NCBI GenBank assembly: GCA_000231825.2
Contig: JH720323.1
Span: 461,825-525,824 of the forward strand
Reading direction: 5' to 3'
Origin: Tetrahymena elliotti 4EA
Taxonomy: Eukaryota; Ciliophora; Oligohymenophorea; Hymenostomatida; Tetrahymenidae
Length of the DNA stretch: 64,000 bases
The translations under genes and the position numbers were made by a program. Below, piece by piece: positions 36,930-50,084 of this stretch. The notes beneath the pieces were generated by a model, which saw only the letters and a list, made by a program, of their open reading frames with translations, ran no database searches and was not told the origin of the DNA. Within the stretch, counting starts at the first letter, position 1. Every line of letters begins with the position of its first letter.

Positions 36930-39900
36930 ATGTTTGCAAATATAAATAAATAATCTACAAATATTTAAAATACAAATTAACAGTACAGGAGCTTTAATAA
37001 TATAGGTAATCATTTTAAATATTTAGAATATTTCTGTATTGAAATTAGAAATTTTATCATCAAATAAAATTAAATATAATATAAGATTGGAACATAATTG
37101 AGAAAATTATCAAAAGCTCAAATGAAAAGTTTCAAAGAGAAAAGGAATTTAATGCAGAAGGAGAATTAAATTTAATGAGAATATTAGCCTCTTATAGTAA
37201 TATATTAGAATTAAATGGTAAAAATATTTATTTTGCTATTTTAATATGTAATTTGCATTAATCTTTTATTAAAATTTAAGACATTAATCCTAACTTGGAC
37301 ACAGATTATTATAATTTTTTTCTTGCAGTATCTAAATACATGTAGAGGAATGGTATTATAGATTGGATGGAAGCATCAGCTGCTGTTTTGTAATAATCTA
37401 AGAGTATTAACACTTCACTAAGCTTTGATTAAAAGTCAACTATTAATGATAGTAAAAACCCTTTATTAGGATAGCAAATAAATAATAATAAGAGTAGGAT
37501 TAATACTAAATATTCAACTAATAATTCAACTTATGATAGAATAAGCTAAGAAGATATTTACAATTCAAATTAAAACAACTCAATGCTAAATTTTAACTAA
37601 ACAAAAGCATTAGAAGATTTATAAATGGAAAATAACCCTCATTTACAGAATAGAATAGGTTATCCTATGCAAAGCCAAAAATTTATAAACACAGGAAGTA
37701 ACTTAAATGAAACACTGAACAGAGAAGATAGAAAAAAATAAAGAAAATATGTAAAAAACAGTTTACTCTAAACAATAAATAGTAATTTAGAATTGATTGA
37801 AAATAAATTAGTGGATATAGAAGAGTCTTAAAATAACATAACAAGAATGAATATAAGCGATTTAGATTTATCAAATATTTCTCATGGAAATATTAACAAT
37901 ACTACACTAGTAAGTAATCTAAATGCTCATTTAAATTCAATTAAATTTGTAAACCAAACTAAAAATGAACTTAAATCTTAATTAGGCTTTGATAATTCAT
38001 TTTTGGAGCAAGCTCTAAATTAAACAACACAAGAATAAACTAATACCTCTCACTGGTAATAAAATACTTAGTATATTAGCATAAAAGAGCAAGAATAAGA
38101 AGAAGACGAAGAGGAAGAAGAAGATGAGGATGGTGAATAAAAGTAATATAATGGAAATAATGAATAAAATAAAAGCTAAGAAATGGAAATACACTACAAT
38201 AATTATGAAGACAATAACTAGAAATTTAATTAATAAAATGAAAAAAGAAGAGATAATTTTGTTTAATAAAGCCAAAAAAATTAAGTTACTAAAAACAGTA
38301 ATAATTCAAATAGCTCTTATGATTATGATTTATATTAGAATATTCCATAACAAGATACTTCAATGAATTATGAAAAATTTTTCTCAAATTAGACATTAAA
38401 TACTAATTAAGCTAATCCTCCTCCTCCTTCTGTTTTTAATTATAATTCAGTAAAAAATTTTGCTTATCAGGGGGATTCGTTTTTGAATAAGTCAGCTACA
38501 AATTAATTTTCCAGAATAGATACTTAGCAATTAGGAAATAATTCATTTATTAATTCTTCATTTAAATAATAAAATTTCTAAAAGACTTTAGGAGATATTG
38601 GGGCAGAAAGTAGTAATTTCAACAATAGTAATATGAATAACAATAATTAATATTCTTCTAAAATTAATCTGTCTTCACATTTAGAAAAATTCAATAAATT
38701 TAATAACTCAAATAACGGTAGTTTCAGTAATTTAAAAAGCAAGTTGAATGACTAAACTAAATACTAGCAGCCATAAACAACTGATTTTACAGAATATGCT
38801 AAGTAAAGCAAAAATTAATTTTAAAACACTACTTTAAAAGGTATGTCATCTTTGCTATCTTTTAATCCTTAGAAATCTTAATTACTTGCTAGCTTTGAAA
38901 AACAGTTTCAAGAGTTAAATAGGAGACCAAGTCTTGAATCTGATTTAACTCATACGTTAGGGAAAAGTGAATTAAATTAACTTAATGCAAGTCAGCCCAT
39001 TTTACTTCAGAGCAAATAAAAGCACAATGTAAGTTTTGGAGAGAATTCTGTTTTTTCTTTAGATGAAAATGAACAGAATTTTAAATTAAAATCATAATCA
39101 TTTATTAGATGGGTTCAGTTCGTGAATAATAGAAGATAGATAAAGTAAATAAATTATTAATTATTATTTTATTTTTATCAATTTTTTATAAAATAAGATG
39201 GGAAAAAGAAGAATAAATCAGGAAAATTGTGCTTGCTTTAGATTATTATCAAAGTATGACTAAATAAAAAGTGTTAGTTTTACTAAAAGGCTATAATATG
39301 CTTATAAAAGAGAGAAGAAAGAAAGAAATGATTATTTAACAAATTCGTTCAAAAAATATCAAATAAAAATATTTCCAACTCTATTTATTGAATTATTGTA
39401 AGAAATAAATTATTTTTTTAAATAATTTAATTATTTTCACATTAAAAATAGAATTGTCTTTGATAGATACAAAGTAAAATTAAAAGGCAGAAAAATTTGC
39501 AACAAGAAAAACGAAGTTCAGGTATCTAGCTTTTCTCAAGAAATACAAGAATTATTAGAAAGAAAAGAGATTATAAAATCCTACAAAGCACATTTTTAAT
39601 AAAATTTTTATTGAATTCGTTCTAATGTTAGCTCTAGAAAAAACAACTATGGAAATATAAGATAAGAAAGAGTTTTGGTTGAGAATAAAAAGCTATCAAG
39701 AAGAAAAGGCTTGTGGTATTCTTTAAAAATATGCAAAGAGTGCAAGTATATCTGAGATGAATATATAAAACTAATTAAAACCTCATTTAGAATGGTTAAA
39801 AGTAGATGCTAAATAAAAGATCTTTAAATCTTTTATTGAGTACAAAAAATTCATGGAGGATACTCAGCAGTTTAAAAGCTGTAGAATTAAATTTTATATT

Positions 39901-42330
39901 TTTTAAACTTGGAAAAATAGATTGATTAAAAAAAGGGAATAGGAAAATTTGCTCTAGTAGCATTTTAATGTAAAATACACCAAAATATTAGAAAAAATAA
40001 TCACAAGCTGGAGGGATATTGCTACAAAGAATAGTTTATTAAAGTAGAGATATAAATATCTTAAAATATAAACAAAGTTTAATATGTTAGAAAAATACTT
40101 TTCAAGATGGTATGATAAATATGATTATTATGTATAAAATAAAGAAGAAATCATTAAAGGATAGCAAATCAAGGGATACTTGACTATGAAGAGAGTATTC
40201 TAAGCATTTATAAATTTTTATAAGGAATCAATTCAAAAAAAAGAATACTATTAATATGCTTTTACTCATTATTCAATAAGCTTATGTAAGAAGACATTTA
40301 AGGGATATGAAATAATTAAATAAAGAAAGGAAAATTACAGTAAAGTTGTTAACTAAGTAGAAGATTATGTTAATTCTAAGGTCTTAAAGAGTTACTTTAA
40401 GAATTGGAAAAAATATTTCATTTAAGAAAGAATGGTAAATAATTTCACTCGTTAAATGCTTTACACTAAAGTTATTAAAGGTTTACAGATTTATTCAAAT
40501 ATTATGAAAAATATTTATTGCTAAATAGATTTGATTGTAGAAAAAAAGAATAAGAATTATCTTGGAAAAGGAATTAATGGCTTTATATAAAACTACATTT
40601 ATGAACAAAAGAACATTTAATTGGCTTTTTCTCATTATTATGGTAAAAATCTAGCTTACTCTTTTGCATAGCTTTAAAAGAATGTGGTAATACAATTTAT
40701 TATTTTTTTACTTTTTTAACATTTTACTTTTAATAAATTTAGCTGAGAAAGAAGAGAAAATATATTTATTTAGTGGAGTATAGAAAAACTAAAGCTAAAT
40801 AGAATTTACAAAAGTACTTTGCTGCATGGAAAATTAAATCCTAGCTTGGGTAGAGAAAAAGAATGGCAAATAAAATTGCTGTCAATAATTTTATTCATAA
40901 CTTATTTAAAAAAATGATTTAAATTTTCAGATAAAATGTACAAAAAAACTAAATAAAGCTCTAAATTTAGTAAATGTCTAATTAATAAAGCATTAAGAAA
41001 TTCTTCAATTTCTGGAAGGAAGCCCATGCTAATAAATTATCTTGCAAGTTCTACTAGAAAAAACTGATGTCTTAAATTTTTAGTAATTGGAAATAGTAAG
41101 TAGAAGAAAAAGTGATAAAATTGATGAAGAGAAAGCAAGCTGCCCTATTATATACTTCGAAATTGATGCAAATAGCTTCATTATTTATTGAATGTTTAAA
41201 AATCAATAAAGAGAAAGCCTTGTACAAAAGAACAGCAATAGAAAGAGTTAGTTAAATGTATAAATAAAAGCAAAAGGAAAAGACATTTTTAGCTTTAAAA
41301 TAATAAATTTTCAAAATCAAAAAAGAAAAATAAAATTTCTAACAAATATAAAGAAAACACACTAAATAAATTTTAAATAATCATTTCTAAAATTGGCTTT
41401 TAATTTTAGATAAATCAAATAAAAAATTGGAATGTTTAAGAAAAATGGAGAAGTAATTTTTTTAATTTGAAATATTTTTATTAATTAGGATATTTAATTA
41501 AGGATAAATAGGTTTAATCAAATTAAGCAATCATTTGAAACTTGGATACAATTCATTAATTTAATGAGATATGATGAAGCGCTTTATCAAAAATCTTAAA
41601 ACTTTAGAGATTATTTGCTAATTAAGAGATTTTATAAAATTGTTAAGCAGAGAAGTATTTCAAGATAAAATGATATTGAAAAATTAAAAGCAGCAGATTA
41701 TTATTACAAAAGATGCTCATTTTATAAGTTAGTAAATGCCTTTTATAATAGTATTCAGGAAAAAAAGCAAAAAAGGATTTCACTCAAGCATTATGCAGTT
41801 AAAGTAATTGGAATAATTATTTTATTAGAATTTTTAATGAATAAATTAAATTTTAAAAATAAAATTAGATTTTGTCATCAAGCTTTTATAGTTGGAAAAA
41901 ATTCACTCAAGAGAAATATGAAAGATAATTTTATAAGATTATGAGCTCTAGTAAAAGAGATAATATGTTAGACAATAGCATAAGCAATTATGTTTCAGAA
42001 GAATCCCCTGATAAAATAGTTTAAGATAACTAGTTGGCAGCAAGTAATTTAAATATGAATAGCTGCGGATACGATAACTTAAGCAAAATACAATAATCTA
42101 ATTTTAATAGCACAATTTCTAATAACAACAGTTCTATTTTGATAAATAAAGATACTGCAAATTTAACAAACACTTTAAGTAATCTATTCAAAAACTCAGC
42201 CTTTAAAAAATCAGTCAAATTCTAATCAACTTTGTAAGATGATTTACTAACAAGCAATCTAAATTACACAGGTGTATAAAATGATCTCTAATAGTATTAA
42301 CTAGAAGGAGATGAATATTAAAGTAATTGA
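36930..42330 (+). CDS. Sfi1-type centrin-binding-repeat protein
   Basis: Eight exons: 36930-37005, 37086-37217, 37281-39144, 39198-39397, 39452-40686, 40743-41452, 41512-41802, 41883-42330; 1651 residues. The first 730 residues are Asn/Ser/Gln-rich with an acidic patch near 38100. From about 740 on there are many helical segments with a hydrophobic-x-x-Trp pattern: TWKNRLIKKRE, ITSWRDIATKN, YFSRWYDKYD, YFKNWKKYFIQER, YFAAWKIKSQL, FFNFWKEAH, IFSNWKQQVE, HFQNWLLILD, SFETWIQFIN, FYSWKKFTQEK. This is the Sfi1 repeat, which binds centrin along a long helix in basal bodies and centrosomes. Ciliates have many such proteins. The tail is again Ser/Asn-rich. Exon borders at 39451, 41511 and 41882 were chosen for frame continuity and are the least certain. 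Confidence 0.88.
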
Positions 42331-43017
42331 TAAATATATTAATTTAAATCATTAAAAATAAGGTTTCTGTAAATATTTTCTATCTCTAAAATTTATTTCT
42401 AATAAAACTTAATCATTATTTTCTCTTTGAATTTAACTTAAATTTTAACTTATTTATTTGTTATTTTTGCTGTAATCTATTGACAAATATCATATGATCA
42501 CATCTGAATAATCATTGATTTTACATGAGTTTTTATTTTAATTTACAAATCATCCAATTCATTTTAAGAACATCCCAAAAAACTAATCAATATTTTTCAA
42601 GCTGTAGATTTTTTTGATAAAGTATTAAAATTATTTTTACTGAGAATCAATATTTTTATGTTATTTATATGTTGGATTTAATATAAGTTTTTAAAAGAAT
42701 AATTTAAAGTTAAAAATAAATTTATAATTTTAGTCAGAAGATAGATTTTTATTAGAATTAAATTAGCTTAAAAAATTTAATAACTTCTATGTAAATTATT
42801 TTCAGTAAATAGTAAATATTGCTTATTACTATCAGAATAATAAATACAACTTGAAACTTTGCATCAAAAAAGATTAATAATAATTACTTATTTTTGCAAT
42901 TTAGATATTCGTGCAATTATATTTTAAGATAAATAACTACATTTTCAAACAGAAAAAAACCAAAGGAAAACTAGATTAAATATAGATTGAATTATTTTTT
43001 TAACCCCCCTTATTAAG
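42331..43017. other. Gene-free A+T-rich spacer
   Basis: About 690 bp between co-oriented genes. Nothing recognised. Confidence 0.5.
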
Positions 43018-46014
43018 ATGTCAGATATTAAAGGATAAAGCGCTCCATTTTCTCCTTAAGTTGAAAGTTAATAAGGTAATATTTAAATTTTGATATAATT
43101 ATAAAATTAAAATATTAATTATAAACATTATTTAAGCTTTCTCTTAGAGCTAGCAGTCACCCTAGTAATATGACTGGAGTGATGTTGTAAGACAATAAAA
43201 CTCAAGATTAATTTAGAATGAGGAAAGATAAAAATAGCTACAATAAATTAGAAAATAGAAATACAGGTACCACTTTAAATAACAATAGATCATCTTGATT
43301 AAAAACGTATAATATTGTTAAAAAATTAGAGAGATTTTAGAGCAAGAAATAAATGAAAAAGAAGTAAAAAAGAATATAAATAAAGATATAAAAAAGCAGG
43401 AGTATCAAGAAATTGAGAAAAATATATCTGTAATTATTCAGATTCAATTATTCAACATAATTACATATTTATTACAATAATAATATAAAGATAGTTGACA
43501 GATATGACTAAGAAAAGAAAAAAGAGAAGAGACTTATTGAAAGATAGATTTAAGAATAAAATAAATAGTTAACATAGGAAAAGAAGTAGCATGAAGTAAT
43601 TCTAATTGTTAAATTTATTTTGTTTTTAAACTTTATTTGTTGTTTCTATAATTAGAAATAAGTTAAAAATCTTCAAATTGAATAAACTTAAAACTCCTAC
43701 ACTATAAATAATCTTAATTTACAAAAATAAACCTAAGACGAAATACAATAAAAAATTCAAAGATAGAAGGACTTTTTGAAAGAGCTTGAAAATCAAAAAT
43801 AAGTATTTACAATTCTACTCAAATCGTTTCAATTTATTAATAATTATCCTAAAGCAAAATTAGGCAATCAGAAAATCTCAGAATAATAACTTGCAATAAG
43901 AAGATAAGATATTCCTAGACCAATTATCATCTTAAGAGAATTAGCTTAGAGTAAATAAAAATATAAAATCATTTGTAAATATAAATTATATTTATTAAAT
44001 AGGAAAGTAATGCTATAAGTAGCATTTCATAGAATAAGCCAAATGTTTTCTAGTAGATAGATTAAGCCTATAGAGAAAAAGAATAAAGGATGATGTAATT
44101 TGAGAATCACCATGTGAACGAAGGGTATCAATAGTAAATATAAAGAGAAAAGAAAATGTTAGATTTAATAAAACAAGAGAAGAAATAGCTTTAAAACTAA
44201 GTTGACTCTATTGTTAATGACTAACTTGAATATAAAAAATAAGTTTAGGTTTACAATAACAGCAATAAAAATGAAGAAAGAAGTTAAATTGATTAAAATT
44301 ATGTTAATTTTAAAAATTCAGAAATCCAAAGAAAATATAACCAGAGAGAACTCTACATGAGATAAAATTTGATTAACTAATAGCAAGTAAAATCATTCAT
44401 ACCTTTCATACAAATTTTGTAAAATCTATTTATTTTAGCAATAGCTGAAAGGTCAAATCAAAGAGAGACAAAAACATATGAATGAAAATGAAATTAAAAT
44501 TAATTTAGACAAATTACCTGTAATTTTTATTTAATGAATCAATAATGATATTTATCTTTTTCATTAAATTATAAATAATTAAGGAAAGTCCAATTATACC
44601 TTAAAGTGCAACTAATTTCAATCAAGAGAGAAGTTCTCATCAATAAAATTAAACCAAATCAAATCTTATTTATATGGGTGACTATGTCTCTTTTGATAGA
44701 TAAAAATAACTTTAATAAGTAGATAAAGATTTAATTGAAAAACTTCCTGCATAGTAGGAGTTATACAAAAGAACTGTGATAAATTAATCTACAAGCTCAC
44801 TTCCATAATTGAATGACTCCATTTAAAATTAATTTCCAAAAAACTTTTCTCCTGATTAAAATTAATAAGCTCACTCAAATAGATCTAATGACCTTTATTT
44901 GCAGTAAGCTAAATTTCCAAAAAATCATGCTTTTACAACTTATAAATCTCCACCTTTACTTATGAATACTTAGCCACTTTACTAAAATAACTATCCACCA
45001 AAAAATTTAGAAAACAATTAATAGCTGAGTTAAACCTTAGATTATAACTACAGATAGTCAAGCTCTCCTTAAATTAAATATTCTTCAAACCCACCACAGC
45101 TACCTAACAACTAAAATGTGGAAAGAAATACTCAGCAAAATTAATAGTTTTTTAATTAGAATAACCAATAGTAAAATTAATTTATGAATATCAATCAAGA
45201 ATAAATCAAAAATATTAATGAATAAATTGAAAAACCTTAGCAATACTAATAGTAACAAAACTAATAAAAAAGATAATCCTATCCATAGAATCAAAATGAA
45301 TCTATTGAAAAACCTTAGCAATAGTAATAGTAATAAAACTAATAAAAAAGATAATCCTATCCATAGAATCAAATTTTTGATTAAAATATTTCTAATTAAC
45401 AACAGATGAATACCAAATTTAATTAGAATAGCAATAAAAGAGTATAAAGTTAGAGTTAATTAAAGTAAGTAATGTCCCCTAATAATTACTATTAACATTT
45501 TAATTATAATATATAATCTAACAGTAATTTAAATAACCCACCTTAACATAGCTAGAGTACTCCTTAATAAATAATTTAAGTACCAATCAGTAATGTGTAA
45601 AATGAATTACCAAATTCAAGAAGTAATAAGAAAGAATTCAATATTAAATCAATCTAATATAATGCTCCTATTAATGATTAAATACCTGTAACATCCAATA
45701 AAAATGTTGCAACTGAAAATATGATAAGGGTCTATAGAAGCCCATAACATATGTAGTTATCAAGCAACAATTAGTAATAGAATTATCACATTCCTCAACA
45801 AAACAGAAATCAAATTGCTACTAACTAATCTATAAATTAGGGTGTTTACAGCAACCACAGGTCTGGTGCTAATACAGGGATGAGTAGTAGTATGAATTTT
45901 ATGGATCATAGAACAAATATTTTATCTTCCTAAAGATAAGATTATAATTAAATAAGATAAAGTAATGCAAATTGGGCATAGCGTGGATTCAACATTATAA
46001 CTGGAGCAACATGA
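43018..46014 (+). CDS. Coiled-coil protein with long Gln/Asn/Pro-rich C-terminus
   Basis: Eight exons: 43018-43075, 43137-43429, 43491-43595, 43656-43802, 43855-43974, 44003-44386, 44439-44519, 44584-46014; 872 residues. I do not recognise the family. Residues 30-390 are predicted coiled coil by eye: RQKQLQQIRKQKYRYHF, DRYDQEKKKEKRLIERQIQE and YREKEQRMMQFENHH. The last exon, 476 residues, is low-complexity Gln/Asn/Ser/Pro and contains an exact-phase tandem duplication of 26 codons. Seven introns are clustered in the coiled-coil part; one (43975-44002) is only 28 bp and is needed to keep the frame. Such architecture is common among ciliate cytoskeletal and basal-body proteins, but that is inference. 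Introns at 43803-43854 and 43975-44002 were deduced together, since only that pair restores a sensible frame. Confidence 0.75.
43975..44002 (+). other. 28-bp intron in the coiled-coil gene
   Basis: The sequence gtaaatataa...attaaatag, 28 bases, starts GT and ends TAG. Its length is not a multiple of three, and removal is needed to link RVNKNIKSF to ESNAISSISQNKPNVFQQ in one frame. Most other introns in this window are 42-115 bp. Confidence 0.65.
45226..45373 (+). repeat. Tandem 78-bp (26-codon) duplication inside coding sequence
   Basis: A unit starting attgaaaaaccttagcaat at 45226 is repeated at 45304. The two copies differ at very few bases (for example aatact/aatagt and aacaaa/aataaa). 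The period of 78 bp keeps the reading frame, so the protein gains a second copy of a Gln-rich block beginning IEKPQQ and containing KRQSYPQNQN. Near-identity suggests a recent duplication. Confidence 0.85.
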
Positions 46015-46734
46015 AAAAAATACATCTATTTTAATAATAATATCTCTTTTTAATATTTATATGTTTATCATTTTAATAATTATTTTTTATCAAAACTAAT
46101 CATTTTCAAAAATTTAAATTTAAACTCAAAAAACATTTTACAAGTTGATTTAATTTTTTCCTTTTTATTTAAAAATTTGCTAATATTTAATTTTAATTTA
46201 ATATGAGGTAATTAATTATTATAATTTGTAAATACAGCTATAAGATGTAAATCTATTTCTATCTAATATATTTTAATTATGCTCATATTTTTATCATTTT
46301 AATATTTATTTTCTCAAAAATCAATAATTTTCATTAATTTAAATATTAATTCTTCTTCTATTTCCTTGTTAATTTAATTTTTTTCTTTAAAACAATTCAT
46401 TTTAATTTTGAAAGTATTTACTTCCTTTAAAATGTACAACTAAAGATAGTTATTTAATAAGTGTAGAAGAAACTTGAATCTTCTCCTCATACTTCTTTCT
46501 CTTATATATTGTTATATATTGGTTCATTAATTTTTAAATAAAAATTTTTATGAAGGAAAACTAATTAAAATAAATTTATTTGACTTTTTTTAAAATATTA
46601 ATAAAATTCTGCATTAATTTAATATTTCAAATAAAAGTTTTGAATCTGAAATTAAATTTTGTTAGATATTTTTTTAATTCAAATTATTGATTTTTAATTT
46701 GTTTTATAAATTAAAAAAAATTTATCAGATAAAT
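46015..46734. other. Spacer with diverged direct repetition
   Basis: A 720-bp A+T-rich spacer. A stretch beginning near 46064 (ttatcattttaata...) and one beginning near 46291 (ttatcattttaata...) look alike for about 60 bases, suggesting an old duplication of about 227 bp. No gene seen. Confidence 0.4.
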
Positions 46735-47604
46735 ATGATTGAATCTAAAATTGAAGAAGAAATTTGCTAAGAGCATTAATTAAAAATTGAGTTTATTTGT
46801 GGTGTCAACGAATGGCACTGTGAAACGTTATGTATTGAGTGTATACCATCTCATACCCAAAAGCATAATACAAATAAATTACCAACTAATATTAAAAAAA
46901 TCAACATTGTTAAACAAGAATGCTAACAAAAAGTTGATCAATATGTTTAGAATTTACTGCAAACTAAATAAAATTTTAGAGATTTAGTTGATAAATATCC
47001 TTTAGATGATGAAAATATGTAGAATTTAAAAAAATGGAGAAGATAAATTATTGAGATCGTTAATCAAGCCTATGATAAGTTTGAAGCTGATTATATATCA
47101 ATTTATAATTAGACTTTTGAAAAGCAAAAAATTCTTTTTGATCAAGTGCTCGAAGTTATCAAAAAAGAAGAAGAGGATTTTAAACCTCTTTTTGGTTCTA
47201 TTTAAAGTTTAAAATAAATTAGAATGACTTTTAAAAAAAATTTAGATGACAGGTATAAAGACATACTTGACAAAATTAAATCAGCTGAAGCTATAAAAGT
47301 TTCAGAAAAGTTGTCATTTTCCTAGGAAAGTTTGGATAAAATAGTAAAAGCACTCCCTACAATTGTAACTTCAATTTAAGTTTAAAACCAGTAAAAAGTA
47401 AAAGACTAATAGTAACAGAAAAGAAAGTAAATAAATACTGAAAAATAGCATTTATGTCCAGAATGTGGAACAGTAATGAATTATGTAAGTGATTTTAAAA
47501 AGCATTTAGTATGTCCTGAATGTGTAAAAGTAAAAAGACCGAATACACTTTCTCACAATAAGTTTGGGGATATAGGAAAAAATAAAAACCTTAAAAATTA
47601 ATGA
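46735..47604 (+). CDS. B-box-like / coiled-coil / C-terminal zinc-motif protein
   Basis: An intronless 289-residue frame. At the N-terminus is a B-box-like cluster: ICQEHQLKIEFICGVNEWHC, then LCIECIPSHTQKH (CxxH ... C ... CxxC ... HxxxH). The middle 190 residues are helical and charged, with likely coiled coil. At the C-terminus is HLCPECGTVM, a 14-residue gap, then HLVCPECVK: two CxxC pairs that could bind one zinc ion. The protein resembles a small TRIM-like scaffold without a RING. It shares the N-terminal motif type with three other genes in this window (6363, 15917, 54459), which are not adjacent to it, so a local duplication is not evident. No function can be assigned. Confidence 0.82.
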
Positions 47605-48225
47605 ATTATTTTGATGTGATTATCTTATTTTCTAAATAATTATTTTTGTATCATTAATAGAGAAAATTCATTTTTTTTAAATATCTCATTTGGAGAAGTG
47701 CATCAATTCAAAATTTATAAAATTTTAGTAAATATTTCTACTCTTTTTATCATTCCCTAACATACAACTAAATATTTCTACTAATTATTATTAATCCTAA
47801 AATAATTTTTATTTATTAACTATTAATAATTACAAATAATCTTAACATTCTTTATGCTTAAATTATTTAAATATAAAATATTATTTTTATTTGCATATTT
47901 ATGAATATCTATTTTAAAGTTGCGAAATACAGAATTAAATAAATTAAGCGATAGAAACTTAAAATTATCTTAAAGTAGAAAATAATACAGTAATTATGAA
48001 TTAAAATATATGTAAACATATAATGCAGTTTAAATTAAAATTAATAAGTTAGTAAATGAAGTATAGTAGTTAAAATTTAAAAATCTTTTAAAGCAATTTG
48101 AACATTTTTTGCTCAAGCTTTAAATTTGATATTTAAATATTTTGAAATGTTGTTTGCTGTTATATTTTTTGTAGCATTCATTATTAATATCAAACATTTG
48201 TGATATTTATTTGATTAAAATCTGT
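47605..48225. other. Spacer between convergent genes
   Basis: A 620-bp A+T-rich stretch between the 3' ends of a + gene and a - gene. A frame continuing the TPR gene stays open here by chance but has spacer composition. Confidence 0.5.
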
Positions 48226-50084
48226 TCAGTTTTACATTTATTAAACTAGTGTTTATTATTCAGCAATCTTTTACAACTCTATTTATATAAATTAATTTAA
48301 TATTTTAATTTAAATAAAATAATTTAATTACTTGGATTTGATTTGTCTTAAACGAAAAGCTTACTTGTCTCAAAAATTTAGTTAGCTTTGTCAAAGTTTT
48401 TTCTGAGCATTTCAATATATCCTAAATTCAAGTAAGCATCTAGCACTATTTGTTAAAGACAAATTCTTTAATAAACACTAATTATTATTAAAATTTTAAT
48501 TTACTTAAATCTACATTATCTTCCAACAAGAGGAACTCTTAGAATAATCTTTAAGAATCTTCAAGATTGTTAAGTTCTAAGTTAATTTTAGCTAATTCAA
48601 TTACAATTTATGACTAAAGTTTGTCATTGACAACTCCATTCTTCTTTTTGAATTGCTTAAGCATCCATTCAAGGTTTTCTTTAACCTCAGAAAGACTTTT
48701 TCCTTACTTTAATTCAGTAAGGCTAATTTTGAAGTTAGTTTCTAGGGCTGTTTAAAAAATAAATTGGTAAGTTTATAAAATTTTTGAATTTATTTTTTAT
48801 TTTTACTTGAAAAATGATCTAATGGGTAGTATTTTTGTTCTAGTTAAAGAGCTTATTCATATAAATCTTAAGCAAGTTGATATTTTTCTTATCTAACATA
48901 TAAATCAGCCAATTACTTTTAGTAGTGAATAACATCTTCATGGAAAGGACCTTTTCCTTATATCACACAGGTGAGGGCTCTTTCATAGTAGAATTAAGCT
49001 TCAAAAAGTCTACCTTACATGATGAGATGTTAGCCAATTAAATCTAAGCATTAATAAACTGTAAAAAAAAATATATTTTTTTATTAATAATAATAATATT
49101 ATTACAATCTTGATGTGTAGAGCCTCTTAAAACTTCAGCAAGTTATAAAGCTCTTTGAACATATTAGAAAGATCTGAAATATTCTTTCTTCTTCCATAAC
49201 TTTAAGCTGATTTAATAGTAATCAGAAATAGCTTTTTATTAGAATACATTTTACAATTAATAAAATATTTAAAAAGTATTTTTTTACAAGAAGGGACATC
49301 TAGTGTATTCTACTTATGCTCTGAGATAACGATTTAATCAAGTTCTTTAGAAACTTCTTAGAAGGTTTCTAGAGATTATAAAATAAGTCTCTTTTTTTGA
49401 GCAAACTTATCTATTTTTAAATATTTTAAATAGTTATGTAAATACTAAAATGACTATAATAATCTTACAATCAAGAGAGGTTAGAGAGTCACTTTCTAAT
49501 AAAATTTAGCTACACAATCTCAAAGATTCTTACTTTTGACCCATCTTTTCTAGTATTTGAGCTCTTACTCTAAGTGCTTCCATTTCTACAATAAAAATTA
49601 TTTAATCTTTGAAAAATAATTTGAGGTTATTACTTAAGCTATTATTGTTCTTGACTGAATTCAAAATTGATGTAGATTTTTCGATATAGCTGAGAGCCTA
49701 AGATAGATCTTAACAAGTTTCAGCTGATTTATTGAGTAACTCTACTTCTATTTTTTTAGTATAATTAATATTTTAAATTATTTCTTTTGAAGATTCCGAT
49801 TCAATTTTACCTTCTTGTGAGTTCTTTTCAGGAAGATTTTCTAATTATTGTAAAGCTTATATGTAATGTTGATGAGACTAGTTAACTTTGTTCATCTTCA
49901 AGAAAGAATCAGCCATAAATTTGTGAGATATATAGACTTTAATTAAATAAAAAATGTAATTCATAAATATTTCTTTAGAATTAGACATTCTGTTCTTAAG
50001 TTGAAAGATTTTATCAAATATTACTTTGTCTTGAGTCAGCGCAATCTGCGTTTTAGAGGAACATTCTGTAGTAAGAAATAGCAT
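48226..50084 (-). CDS. Kinesin-light-chain-like TPR protein (copy 1)
   Basis: Seven exons on the minus strand, listed 5' to 3': 50084-49469, 49410-49288, 49231-49106, 49058-48807, 48747-48505, 48445-48365, 48278-48226; 497 residues, all introns in phase 1. TPR units of the kinesin-light-chain type are clear: FQYVQRALQLAEVLRGSTHQ, FEAQFYYERALTCVIQGKGP with FHEDVIHYQKQLADLYVRQE, and YLNLGYIEMLRKNFDKANQI. TPRs make helical solenoids for protein binding; cargo adaptation or ciliary assembly are possible roles. The N-terminal 200 residues have weak helices and no known domain. The start is the first ATG in frame; similarity with copy 2 reaches slightly upstream of it, so an upstream exon may exist. 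The last short exon follows a good GTAAGC...ATAG intron. Confidence 0.8.

Noticed and set aside
39452..39600. Alternative frame reading IVFDRYKVKLKGRK in the Sfi1-like gene
   Set aside because: Protein-like, but it meets TGA after about 50 codons and its phase does not fit the upstream donor; the chosen frame is continuous to the Trp repeats.
45100..45402. 100-residue - strand Leu-rich repetitive frame
   Set aside because: It is the antisense shadow of the Gln-rich tandem repeat in the coiled-coil gene.
47700..48364. C-terminal extension of TPR copy 1 through the spacer
   Set aside because: The unspliced frame is open for about 200 codons but is Asn/Leu/Tyr-rich without any pattern; a good GTAAGC...ATAG intron gives a short natural end.
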